DNA of 64,000 nt from Hyphomicrobiaceae bacterium (GTDB lineage: Bacteria; Pseudomonadota; Alphaproteobacteria; Rhizobiales; Hyphomicrobiaceae): assembly GCA_022844275.1 (NCBI GenBank), contig JALHMB010000002.1:1-64000 (forward strand), written 5' to 3'. Made by a program: the position numbers and the translations under genes. Below are positions 52,008 to 62,417 of this stretch, in pieces (position 1 is the first letter of the stretch; each line of letters opens with the position of its first letter). Under the pieces are notes generated by a model. That model saw nothing but the letters and a program-made list of their open reading frames with translations. It was not told the DNA's origin and did no database searches.

Positions 52008-53129
52008 ATGCGCTACTGCCTGCTGCTCACGACATTGATCGCCAATCTCTTGCTGGCCGGCCCGGCATCCGCCGAGAAGCGGGTCGCACTGGTGATCGGC
52101 AATTCGGCCTATGTGAAAAGCTCCGTTCTGGCGAACCCTGCCAATGACGCCGCCGAGATGGCGAGGGCCCTGACGGAAGCGGGCTTCGAGGTCATTGCCG
52201 GGCTCGATCTGGACAAGCGCGCCTTCGACGTGAAGGTGCGCGACTTCGCCCGGGCTCTCAACAATGCGGATGTGGCGCTGTTCTTCTATGCAGGACACGC
52301 CCTGCAGGTCTCGGGGCGCAACTATCTCGTACCCGTCGATGCCTCCATGGACCGCGAGCGCGACCTCGACTTCGAGACCGTTGGTGTCGACTTCGTCCTG
52401 CGCCAGATGGAGATCGATCGCGAGAACAAGACCAATCTCGTTTTTCTGGATGCCTGCCGCGACAATCCACTGGCGCGCAATCTCGCCCGATCCATGGGCA
52501 CGCGCTCGGCGAGCATAAGTCAGGGCCTCGCACAGGTTCAGACTGGCGTCGGCACGTTCATTTCCTATTCGACACAGCCCGGCAATGTGGCGCTCGACGG
52601 CTCCGGCGCGAACTCGCCGTTCACGACGGCTTTGGTTAAGGGCCTGCGCGAGCCGGGGCGCAATCTGACATCCGTCATGATCGACGTGCGCAAGGATGTG
52701 CTCGCGGTGACCGGCGGGAAGCAAGTGCCGTGGGATCATTCCTCCCTGACGGGCGACTTCTATTTTCATCTGGCGTCGGCACCGGGCGCATTGGTGCGGC
52801 CCGACGTGCCGGTGACGAGCGACGTACAGAAGCGCCTCGAGGAACTCGAGAGGGAGATCCAGCGCAAGGCGGATCAGACGGGAAAGGTCGTCGAACTCGC
52901 GCAGTCCAAGGAGCGCCTGCGGCAGCTCACGGAGGCCAACCAGGACGATCAGCGCAAGATATTCGACGTCCAGCGCGACCGGGGGAAAAGCGGTTCGGAC
53001 AGCTTCCAGGAGATTGGCCGGCTCCAGATGCAGATGGTCCGCCGTAGCCAGGAAATGGCGAAGCTGCGCCCGCGTATTGCTGAATTGGAGATAGAGCTTG
53101 GCTTGCCCGCGAGTGCCGCGGCGAAGTAG
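52008..53129 (+). CDS. Secreted caspase-fold (peptidase C14) protein with coiled coil
   Basis: The protein has 373 residues. A signal peptide (about 1-22) precedes the caspase-type domain (about 24-260): RVALVIGNSAY, the catalytic His in FFYAGHALQ (H97) and the catalytic Cys in LDACRDNP (C150). A coiled coil (about 285-365, LEELEREIQRKADQTGKVVE and similar) completes the protein. Such periplasmic metacaspase-like proteins (orthocaspases) are common in alphaproteobacteria, mostly without known substrates. It is 39 bases upstream of the SLT-SPOR gene and probably cotranscribed. Confidence 0.9.
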   Translation: MRYCLLLTTLIANLLLAGPASAEKRVALVIGNSAYVKSSVLANPANDAAEMARALTEAGFEVIAGLDLDKRAFDVKVRDFARALNNADVALFFYAGHALQVSGRNYLVPVDASMDRERDLDFETVGVDFVLRQMEIDRENKTNLVFLDACRDNPLARNLARSMGTRSASISQGLAQVQTGVGTFISYSTQPGNVALDGSGANSPFTTALVKGLREPGRNLTSVMIDVRKDVLAVTGGKQVPWDHSSLTGDFYFHLASAPGALVRPDVPVTSDVQKRLEELEREIQRKADQTGKVVELAQSKERLRQLTEANQDDQRKIFDVQRDRGKSGSDSFQEIGRLQMQMVRRSQEMAKLRPRIAELEIELGLPASAAAK

Positions 53130-53168
53130 ATCGTGCAGCGGTGAAACCCCGAGCGGCGTTGACTCGTT

Positions 53169-54056
53169 ATGGTGCCAATGCTGCGTATTGCCCGATTGTT
53201 GATCCTGGCCCTTGCGCTATTGCTGCTGGCCGACCCTCTGACCAGGGCCGACAGTGCGATGGGTGCCGAGCAGGCGCGCCCGCTCGTCGAGGTGATCTGT
53301 CCCTTGATGGAGAAGGAGGCGCGCGAGAGCGGCATCTCGCCGGCTTTGTTCGTGCGCCTCATTTGGCGCGAGAGCGCTTTCAGGCCGAATACGGTCAGCC
53401 ACAAGGGTGCGCAGGGCATCGCTCAGTTCATGCCTGGCACAGCCAAGGAGCGCGGGCTCGAGGACCCTTTCGATCCAGCCCAGGCCATTCCTCATTCGGC
53501 GCGGTTGCTTGCTGACCACGTGCGCCAGTTCGGCAATTTCGGCCTCGCAGCGGCAGCCTACAATGCCGGTCCCGAGCGCGTGCGCAACTGGCTCGACGGC
53601 AAACGCACTCTGCCGGCGGAGACGCGTGCCTATGTGCAGTTCATCACCGGACACGCGGCAGAGAAATGGAAGGACGCGGGCACAGCACCTGCCGAGCCCG
53701 CTGCGCTGAACTCAGAAGAGCTGCAGGCGTCCTGTCGGAAGCGGGCGCCGGTGCAGGTCCATGTCGCACTATCTGCGAAGGCGCCGAGACCTGTGGGCAA
53801 GTCGCAGCCCTGGGGTGTGCAACTTGCGGCTGACTTTTCGCAGGCAAAGGTTGCTGGCCGGTTCGGTCCCTTGAAGCAGCGTCACGCCAAACTTCTCAGT
53901 GAGGCCGAGCCGATGTTCGTGCCTGAGCGCAATTTGAGCCGCGGTCGCCGTTCCATGATCGCGCTGCGCATCGGCGCTGAGAGCCGTGGGGACGCCTTGA
54001 AGCTCTGCGAGCGCCTTCGCGCCGACGGCGGCGTCTGCACCGTACAAAAGAACTGA
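53169..54056 (+). CDS. Lytic transglycosylase with C-terminal SPOR-like domain
   Basis: The protein has 295 residues. A signal or membrane anchor (about 5-28) is followed by the SLT domain (about 40-165): catalytic E68 in RLIWRESAFRPN, then GAQGIAQFMPGTAKE and NFGLAAAAYNAGPERV. A C-terminal SPOR-like domain (about 215-293, starting PWGVQLAADFS) would bind denuded glycan at the septum. The enzyme cleaves peptidoglycan with formation of 1,6-anhydroMurNAc. It is next to a secreted caspase-fold protease, suggesting linked envelope roles. The stop is only 9 bases from the convergent ABC permease. Confidence 0.88.
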   Translation: MVPMLRIARLLILALALLLLADPLTRADSAMGAEQARPLVEVICPLMEKEARESGISPALFVRLIWRESAFRPNTVSHKGAQGIAQFMPGTAKERGLEDPFDPAQAIPHSARLLADHVRQFGNFGLAAAAYNAGPERVRNWLDGKRTLPAETRAYVQFITGHAAEKWKDAGTAPAEPAALNSEELQASCRKRAPVQVHVALSAKAPRPVGKSQPWGVQLAADFSQAKVAGRFGPLKQRHAKLLSEAEPMFVPERNLSRGRRSMIALRIGAESRGDALKLCERLRADGGVCTVQKN

Positions 54057-54065
54057 GACCGTACG

Positions 54066-55750
<1,685 letters not shown>

Positions 55751-55861
55751 GTGACGGTCTATCTGGGGTGAATAAGGAAGCGGCTCAGCCGCATGAGAGG
55801 AGCGAACGGAACGTGGGGGGCACATGCAGATATTTTCTGGCAACCCTGTGGCGCCCGTTCC

Positions 55862-56617
55862 TTATCCCACTTTTCCTGTCACTGCAGCCCTGAGATCGTC
55901 GTGCGGCTGGGGCAGGCTCGTCGCTTCATTCGGCGCTACGATGTCTAGCCAACCCGTGTAGCGAACGATCCGGCCGGTAAGGGCGTGCGAGATCTCGACG
56001 TGGAAGACGAACCGGTTGTCCCTGACTGCTTCAAAAGCAGTGGATTTCGGCGCGAGCCACAAGGGGAGCGGAATGCCAAAGATGCTCCAGCGGCGCAGCT
56101 CGAGGTGCAGGCGATCTCCTTCGAGAACCAGTGCCATGGCGAAGTCCATCACTCCGAAGCGTTCGGTCAGCAACGCATCGGAACGTCCGCGGCCGGCGAA
56201 CTGTCGGCTTGAGAAGCTGCTGCCGCCAAACGTCCTCGTCCAGGTCTCGACGCCGTCGCGCGCTTCGAACTCGACGCGCACGGGAACATCGTCGGCCGCT
56301 TGCGGAAAGCCGATGATGGCGCCAGCCAGGCGAGAGAGCCGTCCGGAGCCGCGCTGTACCTCCGCGCGTCCCACGGCAACGAGCTTCTCGCCCACGCTGT
56401 GCATGTCGCGGATCTGTGCCGGTAATGCGGGCCATTGCGGCCCGAGAAGGCGAGCGTATAGCGGACCCTTCTCGCGCGCCATGTCGTCGCGCGTGGCCGT
56501 GATGAACTGCGCAAAACGCGAGCAGAGCACGCAATTGCCATCGAAAATGATGACCGGCCGATCATCGGGAAACGGCGGAACGGTAGGATCGGTGCGGTAG
56601 CTGAAGGCCTCACGCAT
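55862..56617 (-). CDS. DUF4166 protein with a truncated N-terminal DCC motif
   Basis: The protein has 251 residues. VIIFDGNCVLCSRFAQFI (about 22-39) is the start of the DCC1-like thioredoxin-type DUF393 domain (DGxCxxC), but after about 12 linker residues the DUF4166 domain starts (LYARLLGPQWPALPAQIRDMHS, about 53-74) and fills the remaining protein. A normal DCC domain has about 110-120 residues, so its remainder is missing here. The Cys pair is intact. Neither domain has a proven function. It is transcribed just downstream of era, 15 bases after the era stop. Confidence 0.8.
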   Translation of the reverse strand: MREAFSYRTDPTVPPFPDDRPVIIFDGNCVLCSRFAQFITATRDDMAREKGPLYARLLGPQWPALPAQIRDMHSVGEKLVAVGRAEVQRGSGRLSRLAGAIIGFPQAADDVPVRVEFEARDGVETWTRTFGGSSFSSRQFAGRGRSDALLTERFGVMDFAMALVLEGDRLHLELRRWSIFGIPLPLWLAPKSTAFEAVRDNRFVFHVEISHALTGRIVRYTGWLDIVAPNEATSLPQPHDDLRAAVTGKVG

Positions 56618-56632
56618 CGTTGTGCGTCCACC

Positions 56633-57577
56633 TCATTCCTTCGGATAGTCCAGCCCCATATTGCGGTATCGCTCGGGGTCGTTGCCCCATCCTTCCTGGA
56701 CTTTCACGTGCAGAAACAGATGGACGGGACGCTCGAGTAAGGCGCTGAGTTCTTTCCTCGCGCGCATGGAAATGTCTTTGATCGTGCGGCCGCCCTCGCC
56801 AAGAACGATGACGCGCTGGCTATCACGCTCGACGAAGATCGTCTGCTCGATGCGTGCCGAGCCATCCTTGCGGTCCTGCCAGGCAGTCGTCTCGACGGTC
56901 GCCGCGTAGGGCAGCTCCTGGTGGAGGCGCTCGTACAACTTCTCGCGCGTGATCTCGGCAGCGAGCTGGCGCTCGGGAACGTCGGAGAGATCATCTGCGG
57001 GAAAATGCCAGGTTCCCTCAGGCACATGACGCGCGAGATGCGTCTTGAGGTCCTCGACGCCGTGTCCCTTGAGGGCGGAGATCATGAAGGTCGCCGGAAA
57101 ATCGAGGTGCGCATTGAGATCCGCGGCGAGTGCGAGAAGTTGTTCTTTCTTCACGCGATCGATCTTGTTGAGGACGAGCACGCGCGGGTGCGCAACATTC
57201 GCGAGCTGCCGCAGGATACGCGCGACATCCTCGGTGACGCCCTTCTGAGCATCGACGAGCATCACGACGATGTCGGCATCGCCGGCCGCGGTGGCTGCTG
57301 CGTCGACCATGGCCCGGTCGAGGCGGCGGCGAGGTGCAAAGATTCCCGGCGTATCGATGAACACGAGCTGGCTCGCGCCGGCAATTGCGATGCCGCGCAC
57401 GGGAACGCGCGTCGTCTGCACCTTGTGCGAGACGATCGTGACCTTTGCGCCAACGAGCGCGTTGACGAGGGTGGACTTGCCGGCATTCGGCGCGCCGATC
57501 ACAGCAATGAAGCCGCAGCGCTGGGGCTCGGTGCTCTCCGCCGGCTCGATCGGCAGGTCTGGTTCAGACTTACTCAT
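56633..57577 (-). CDS. era: GTPase Era
   Basis: I chose the ATG at 57577, overlapping the rnc stop by 8 bases, giving 314 residues. G1 is GAPNAGKST (28-36), G3 is DTPG, G4 is NKID near 140, and the C-terminal KH domain includes VIVLGEGGRTIKDIS. Era assists 16S rRNA maturation and 30S assembly. The lepB-rnc-era order on one strand is typical of the order. Confidence 0.97.
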   Translation of the reverse strand: MSKSEPDLPIEPAESTEPQRCGFIAVIGAPNAGKSTLVNALVGAKVTIVSHKVQTTRVPVRGIAIAGASQLVFIDTPGIFAPRRRLDRAMVDAAATAAGDADIVVMLVDAQKGVTEDVARILRQLANVAHPRVLVLNKIDRVKKEQLLALAADLNAHLDFPATFMISALKGHGVEDLKTHLARHVPEGTWHFPADDLSDVPERQLAAEITREKLYERLHQELPYAATVETTAWQDRKDGSARIEQTIFVERDSQRVIVLGEGGRTIKDISMRARKELSALLERPVHLFLHVKVQEGWGNDPERYRNMGLDYPKE

Positions 57578-58316
57578 GGGCATCCGATGTGGCATCCACG
57601 GGCCACACACCTTTAGCACGCAGAAGCGCCGTGGCAGCTGCCTGCTCGGCTGCGCGCTTGCTTGCGCCAACGCCTTCAGCGGGGCTATGGCGACCGACGC
57701 GAACCTGAGCGGTGAACCGCGGCGCATGATCAGGGCCATCGCGGCCGATCTCGACGTACTCCGGCAGCGGCAGGCCCTGGCCCTGGGCCCATTCCTGGAG
57801 CGCCGACTTGGGATCAGCGGTCGCTCGGGGGCCGTCGCCGATGAGCGGCATCCAAAGCTGCCGGACCACGTCGCGCGCCACATCGAAGCCCGCCTCGACG
57901 AACATCGCGCCGAGCAGCGCCTCGCAGGCATCGGCGAGGATGGTGTCCTTGTTGCGTCCGCCGCTGTCGGCTTCAGACGTCGAGAGTATGAGCGCGTCGC
58001 CGAGGTCGAGATCGCGGGCAACACGCGCGCAGGCCTCGCGACGCACGAGGCGATTGAAGCGGCGGGCAAGCTCGCCTTCGGTTGCTTCGGGATCCATCTC
58101 GACGAGCAGCTCGGCAATGGCGAGGGCGAGCACGCGATCGCCGAGAAATTCCAGGCGCTCGTTGTCGTCACTCTTCTCGCGCTGAGAGCGTACGCTCGCG
58201 TGGGTGAGCGCGCGGCGGAGCAGAGGCCGGCTCTTGAACTTGTAGCCGAGCGCTTTCTCGAGCGGTGCGGTCTTGAGCTTTTCCGCGGGTTTCTTGGGCA
58301 CTGTGGCCTTGGTCAC
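57570..58316 (-). CDS. rnc: Ribonuclease III
   Basis: I chose the GTG at 58316 (GGGAGGGG upstream), giving 248 residues; a TTG at 58334 would add six. The catalytic NERLEFLGDRVL (about 52-63) and DACEALLGAMFVEAG (about 128-142) helices supply the acidic metal ligands. The dsRNA-binding domain covers about 170-240, including ASKRAAEQAAATALL. It processes rRNA precursors and structured mRNAs. It overlaps era and is preceded by lepB. Confidence 0.95.
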   Translation of the reverse strand: MTKATVPKKPAEKLKTAPLEKALGYKFKSRPLLRRALTHASVRSQREKSDDNERLEFLGDRVLALAIAELLVEMDPEATEGELARRFNRLVRREACARVARDLDLGDALILSTSEADSGGRNKDTILADACEALLGAMFVEAGFDVARDVVRQLWMPLIGDGPRATADPKSALQEWAQGQGLPLPEYVEIGRDGPDHAPRFTAQVRVGRHSPAEGVGASKRAAEQAAATALLRAKGVWPVDATSDAHE

Positions 58317-58458
58317 GACGTGCCCCTCCCACAACCAAGTCGGGACAAGTCAGTCGAAGATGGCGGCAGTTCACCGACCTGCTTACGCTTCCGCCTCCTC
58401 AGCGCGGAGGCCGGAAGAGGCGGATGCTTCGGCGCATCGGTCAAAGGGCTTTGCCTCG

Positions 58459-59238
58459 TTATCGAACCAGCTTGAAAATGCGGTTCCAACGCACGTCGAA
58501 GGGCCACGTCCAAGGGCTAGTCAACTCGAAACGGCCCGGTTCGTCGACAGCCATGGAGAAGAAAATGATATCAGCCCGCCCGATGAAATTCTCAAGCGGC
58601 ACGAAGCCTACGCCATAGCGGGGGGACTGGTCGCGGCTGTCTGTCGAGTTGTCGCGATTGTCGCCCATCATGAAATAGTGGCCCTGAGGCACCTTGTACG
58701 GACCGACATTATCGTAGTCGCCGTTTGGCCGGGCATCGAGCACGTAGTATTTCACGCCCTCGGGCAGCGTCTCCTCGTAGCGCGGAATGCGCCGCTCGCG
58801 CCCGTCCTCGCCGATCTGCACGAAGTCGTCGACGCGCCGGCGCGGCACTTCCTTGCCATTGATGAAGAGCACACCGCCGCGTACCACGATCTCGTCACCC
58901 GGCAGGCCGATCACGCGCTTGATATAGTCCGTCGCGTTGTCGCGCGGCAGCTTGAATACCGCGACGTCGCCGCGCTTCGGGCTTGCGCCCCAGATGCGGC
59001 CGGAGAAGAGATCGGGACTGAAGGGCAGAGAATGCTTGGAATAGCCGTATGAGAGCTTGGAGACGAAGAGATAGTCGCCGATCAGCAGCGTGGACTGCAT
59101 CGAGCCCGAAGGAATGTTGAACGGCTGATAGAAAAAGACGCGGACAACGAAGGCAATGATCAGCGCGTGCGCGAATATGCTGATCATATCGCGGAAGCCG
59201 CCGGCCTGGGATTTCTGCGTGCCTGATTTCAAGTCCAT
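58459..59238 (-). CDS. lepB: Signal peptidase I
   Basis: I chose the ATG at 59238 (MDLKSG), giving 259 residues. One membrane segment (about 17-39) precedes the catalytic Ser S46 in NIPSGSMQST; the general base is K107 in DYIKRVIGLPGD. The boxes GDNRDNSTDSR and FVPLENFIGRADIIF are complete. It removes signal peptides at the outer face of the inner membrane. It is 142 bases upstream of rnc on the same strand. Confidence 0.95.
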   Translation of the reverse strand: MDLKSGTQKSQAGGFRDMISIFAHALIIAFVVRVFFYQPFNIPSGSMQSTLLIGDYLFVSKLSYGYSKHSLPFSPDLFSGRIWGASPKRGDVAVFKLPRDNATDYIKRVIGLPGDEIVVRGGVLFINGKEVPRRRVDDFVQIGEDGRERRIPRYEETLPEGVKYYVLDARPNGDYDNVGPYKVPQGHYFMMGDNRDNSTDSRDQSPRYGVGFVPLENFIGRADIIFFSMAVDEPGRFELTSPWTWPFDVRWNRIFKLVR

Positions 59239-59568
59239 AAGCTCCCACGCATCAAAGTCGGGCCGCAGGCCGCGCCGGCAAATAACCTGCGGCGGCGCCG
59301 AGCTCACTGATTGGGCAGTTGTCGGCGTCTCGCGAATGCCTTGCCCATTAAAACCGTGTCGGAAAACGCGAAGATACCCCCGCCGGCGGTTTCACCCGGC
59401 CGCGCGTCGCTCCCGACGGCGGACATGTGGTGCCGCCGGGGCGGTACATCCTTGAGCCCTATAGCCGTTCCGGGGTGGACGCGCAATTGACAGGGGGCCT
59501 CACCCCGCGAATTCGACTCGCAGCCGCGAACCGCGGGTATGGTTCCCAGTGCATGGGGGCGAGGATGT
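59239..59568. other. Intergenic region, nothing coding
   Basis: About 330 bases between the lepB start and the lipoprotein stop. A CG-rich stretch is visible, but no convincing gene, RNA or terminator. The promoter of lepB probably lies near 59240-59350. Confidence 0.35.
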
Positions 59569-60072
59569 TCAGCGGTCTTTCTTCCTGGCGGACTTCGACT
59601 TGGCCGGCACGCCGATGGGCTCCGGCGTCTCGGTGTTCCCAGCTTTCAGGGCTGCATCGAGGTCGAAATGGCCGCAGTTCTTCTCGATCATGAGCTGGTT
59701 CAGCGCGATCAGGCGGGCGCGATCCTCGGAGTAGACGGCGCTGGGCGCCCCGGTCGAGGTGGGGCGCGGCGTGGACTTGGCCGTGAGCGTTGCGATGAGG
59801 CCACCCGGCGGATTGGCCTCGGTGTCGCGAACCTGCTGAATCTTGAGCTGCAGGACGCCCGTGAGGCGGCGGCAGGTGTAGCCGCGTTCCGTCTCGGTTG
59901 GGACGTAGGTGCCGTCCTTTGCAATTTCGCCGATCTTGCCGCCCCCGGCCTTCGCTGCGGCCTCGGCGAGCTTGTGGCGACCCTTGTCGGGCACATATCC
60001 CGGCATGGCGGCGGCACAGCCTTCAAGGCCCAGGATGACCAAAGCAGAAATCACGAGGATCGGAGTGCGCAT
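59569..60072 (-). CDS. Putative lipoprotein, unknown
   Basis: I chose the ATG at 60072 (MRTPIL), giving 167 residues. The signal sequence has a lipobox-like LEGC with Cys19, so the protein is probably lipidated at the outer membrane or periplasmic face. The mature part has Gly/Lys-rich segments and a central RGYTCRRLTGVLQLKIQQV block (about 63-81). The C-terminus is Lys/Arg-rich. I recognise no family. Confidence 0.7.
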   Translation of the reverse strand: MRTPILVISALVILGLEGCAAAMPGYVPDKGRHKLAEAAAKAGGGKIGEIAKDGTYVPTETERGYTCRRLTGVLQLKIQQVRDTEANPPGGLIATLTAKSTPRPTSTGAPSAVYSEDRARLIALNQLMIEKNCGHFDLDAALKAGNTETPEPIGVPAKSKSARKKDR

Positions 60073-60327
60073 GCCAGTCTCAATTCCTATGGGGCAACAA
60101 CGCGCTCGATGCACTGGGACACTACAACCGGGATCGCCGCGCAAACTCCTTTCCGGCTCCGGTGATGCGGGCTGGACAAGGGGACGCACGACGTATAAAA
60201 CGCGGCACTCTTTGGCACGCGAGCCAAATCCTGAATCGCGGCGGAAGCGAGGCTGTTCTTTTGCCAGCCAACACTTTTGCATGACGTGAAGGCGGTAGGC
60301 AGCGCGGCGATCCGCCGGGCCAAGGTA

Positions 60328-60403
<76 letters not shown>

Positions 60404-60416
60404 ATAAATCAAGAAC

Positions 60417-61589
60417 TTAGGCGCTTCCTTCAAGCACCTTGAGAGCGCTTGCGGGAGTTTTGCGGGAGGCGCCCTGCAGCGCCCCCTTGAGCACGACGAG
60501 CTCGGGTTTCTGGCCATTACGATCGACGACGCTGTCGGCTGCCGCGAGAAGTCGGGTCAGCTCCGCTGCGGAGTAGTGCGTCGTGATCCGACCGGAGCGA
60601 TGGCCGAGCAGGTCCTGACGATCCTCGAAACTGACACCGGCCGCGCGCAGGCGACGCCCGAAGGTGTGCTTGAGGTCGTGAACGCGGACCTGCGGGAGGC
60701 TTGCCCGAACTCGGGCACGCTTCCACGCCGAGGTCATCATCCGGCTGACCGGCCTGCCCTTCCAGGTGAAGACGTAGTCGCCGCCGTGATGTCGGCGTGC
60801 CTCGATGACGGAGTGCGCCACCGCGTTGAGCACGACAAGCCGCTCGTCGCCATTCTTCACCTGTGAGCCCGGAATGATGAAGACGCTGATGCCGAGCTCC
60901 GGCACCTTGACCTCCCATTTCCAGCGCAGCGCACACACCTCCTGGTCCCGGCATCCCGTGTTGACGGCAAAGAGCGCCATCTGCGCGAGATAATCCGGCA
61001 ACTCCCGGAAGAGCGCGGTCTGCTCCGACCAGCTCAAGGGATAGGGCTGCCGCTTGTTGCGATCGGCAAGCAGCTTCAGCTTTGGTGCGCCGTGCAGCCA
61101 CGTCAGACCATGCTCGTCCACCCATTCCGACGCCGCCAGGTTGAGAATACGGCGGACCACTTTGATCCCGTGGTTGATCGTCCCCGCGGCGCGTCCCGCC
61201 TTGCGACGGCGATCGATCCACGGCTGCAGCGTGCCGAGATGGATGCGGTCGAGCGCTACTGGACCAAGCCAAGGCACGAGCTGCTTCAGCTGCGAGATGT
61301 CAACACGGAGGCTCCGCTTGTGCTGGTTCTCCAGCACGAACTTCGCCGCCGCTTCCTCGAAAGATCGCGAGGGTCTGACGCCGTACACCTGAGCCTGACG
61401 GGTTTCTTCCATCACCCTTCCGAGCTGTCTTTCGGCTTCATCGATCCGACTTGTGTCAGTGCTCTGGCAAATGCGCCGGCCGAAGAGCCGCTTGTCGATG
61501 TGGTAGATTCCGGCCCGCAGGATGAGGCCGGGGATTTCCAGGCTCGATTTGGAACGGCACTCGATGAAGAGGCGCTGAATGCAAGTCAT
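60417..61589 (-). CDS. Tyrosine-type integrase at tRNA-Lys
   Basis: The protein has 390 residues. The arm-binding part (about 18-45, GLILRAGIYHIDKRL, STDTSRIDEAE) is followed by a core-binding domain (75-165) and the catalytic domain (175-345). Catalytic residues are R214 (NTGCRDQEV), H304 with K307 in HDLKHT, H330 (LLGHRS) and Y339. The usual second Arg of HxxR is Lys here. The gene ends 13 bases from the tRNA, pointing toward it. The start ATG at 61589 is the only one far enough upstream to hold the arm domain. The N-terminal part overlaps an antisense frame of a neighbouring gene fragment. Confidence 0.9.
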   Translation of the reverse strand: MTCIQRLFIECRSKSSLEIPGLILRAGIYHIDKRLFGRRICQSTDTSRIDEAERQLGRVMEETRQAQVYGVRPSRSFEEAAAKFVLENQHKRSLRVDISQLKQLVPWLGPVALDRIHLGTLQPWIDRRRKAGRAAGTINHGIKVVRRILNLAASEWVDEHGLTWLHGAPKLKLLADRNKRQPYPLSWSEQTALFRELPDYLAQMALFAVNTGCRDQEVCALRWKWEVKVPELGISVFIIPGSQVKNGDERLVVLNAVAHSVIEARRHHGGDYVFTWKGRPVSRMMTSAWKRARVRASLPQVRVHDLKHTFGRRLRAAGVSFEDRQDLLGHRSGRITTHYSAAELTRLLAAADSVVDRNGQKPELVVLKGALQGASRKTPASALKVLEGSA

Positions 61590-62282
61590 CAGATCGTCGT
61601 AGTCGCATCATCCCTAGACGAGAGTTCGACGCGGATCGTCAAGTACCTCAACGACCGCGACATCGCAATTAACGTACTGTGCTTTCAGGTCTTCGCCAAC
61701 GGCGATGAGCGCTTTCTGAGCCGCGCTTGGCTACTCGATCCAGCCGAGACCCAAGCTAACGCGACAGTAGCTCCTGCGCGCGAGAAGGAGCCCTGGAATG
61801 GGGAATTCTATGGGTCGTTCGGTCATGATCCCAGCAAGTCGTGGAGCGAGGCAGTCCGCTACGGGTTCATTAGTGCAGGAGGTGGATCTTGGTATAGCAA
61901 TTCACTTCGGCTGCTAAATGCTGGTGATCGGGTGTGGGTGAAAGCACCAGGCTACGGGTTTGTTGGAGTTGGCCGCGTGAAAGGGCCACGTGTTAGTGCC
62001 TCTGAGTTCGTATTGAGCACTCCTTCGGGTGAACGTCCCGCGTTAGAGGTGCTGACCGAAGGCAGTTATCATCGCGAATTCGTGGACGACCTCGACCGCT
62101 GCGAGTACTTCGTCCCTATCGAGTGGCTCCAAACTGTGGACCTAAATGCAGGGGTGCAGGAGGTCGGCATGTTCGGAAACCAGAACACTGTCTGCAAGCC
62201 CGCAACCCCGAAATGGCGACAGACCGTAGAGCGGTTGAAGCAGCGATTTCCAGACTTCGATAAGAGGGTTGTACGCGCTTAG
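61500..62282 (+). CDS. PUA/EVE-like and nuclease-associated protein, 5' end probably missing
   Basis: The frame is open from 61092, but recognisable protein sequence begins near 61500, where a GTG could start a 260-residue product. FQARFGTALDEEALNASHQIVVVASSLDESSTRIVKYLND (about 14-53) and FQVFANGDERFLSRAWLLDP (about 61-80) match a family whose N-terminal part is normally a DUF91/NucS-like nuclease. The C-terminal half (YGFISAGGGSWYS, GDRVWVKAPGYGFVGVGRV) has a PUA/EVE-like look. The missing N-terminus and antisense overlap with the integrase suggest truncation by the element's arrival or rearrangement. Low-GC codon use. Confidence 0.6.
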   Translation: MVDSGPQDEAGDFQARFGTALDEEALNASHQIVVVASSLDESSTRIVKYLNDRDIAINVLCFQVFANGDERFLSRAWLLDPAETQANATVAPAREKEPWNGEFYGSFGHDPSKSWSEAVRYGFISAGGGSWYSNSLRLLNAGDRVWVKAPGYGFVGVGRVKGPRVSASEFVLSTPSGERPALEVLTEGSYHREFVDDLDRCEYFVPIEWLQTVDLNAGVQEVGMFGNQNTVCKPATPKWRQTVERLKQRFPDFDKRVVRA

Positions 62283-62417
62283 GAGAAATTGAGTGCGCAC
62301 TAACGTGGCACGCATATTCTTCTAGTCTCCTCGGCGTTGGCTGCTCGCCTCCGCACAGGTGACCTATTTCCAAACCGCGAGTAATATATTCGTCTGATTT
62401 GGGATACGGAGAACATC

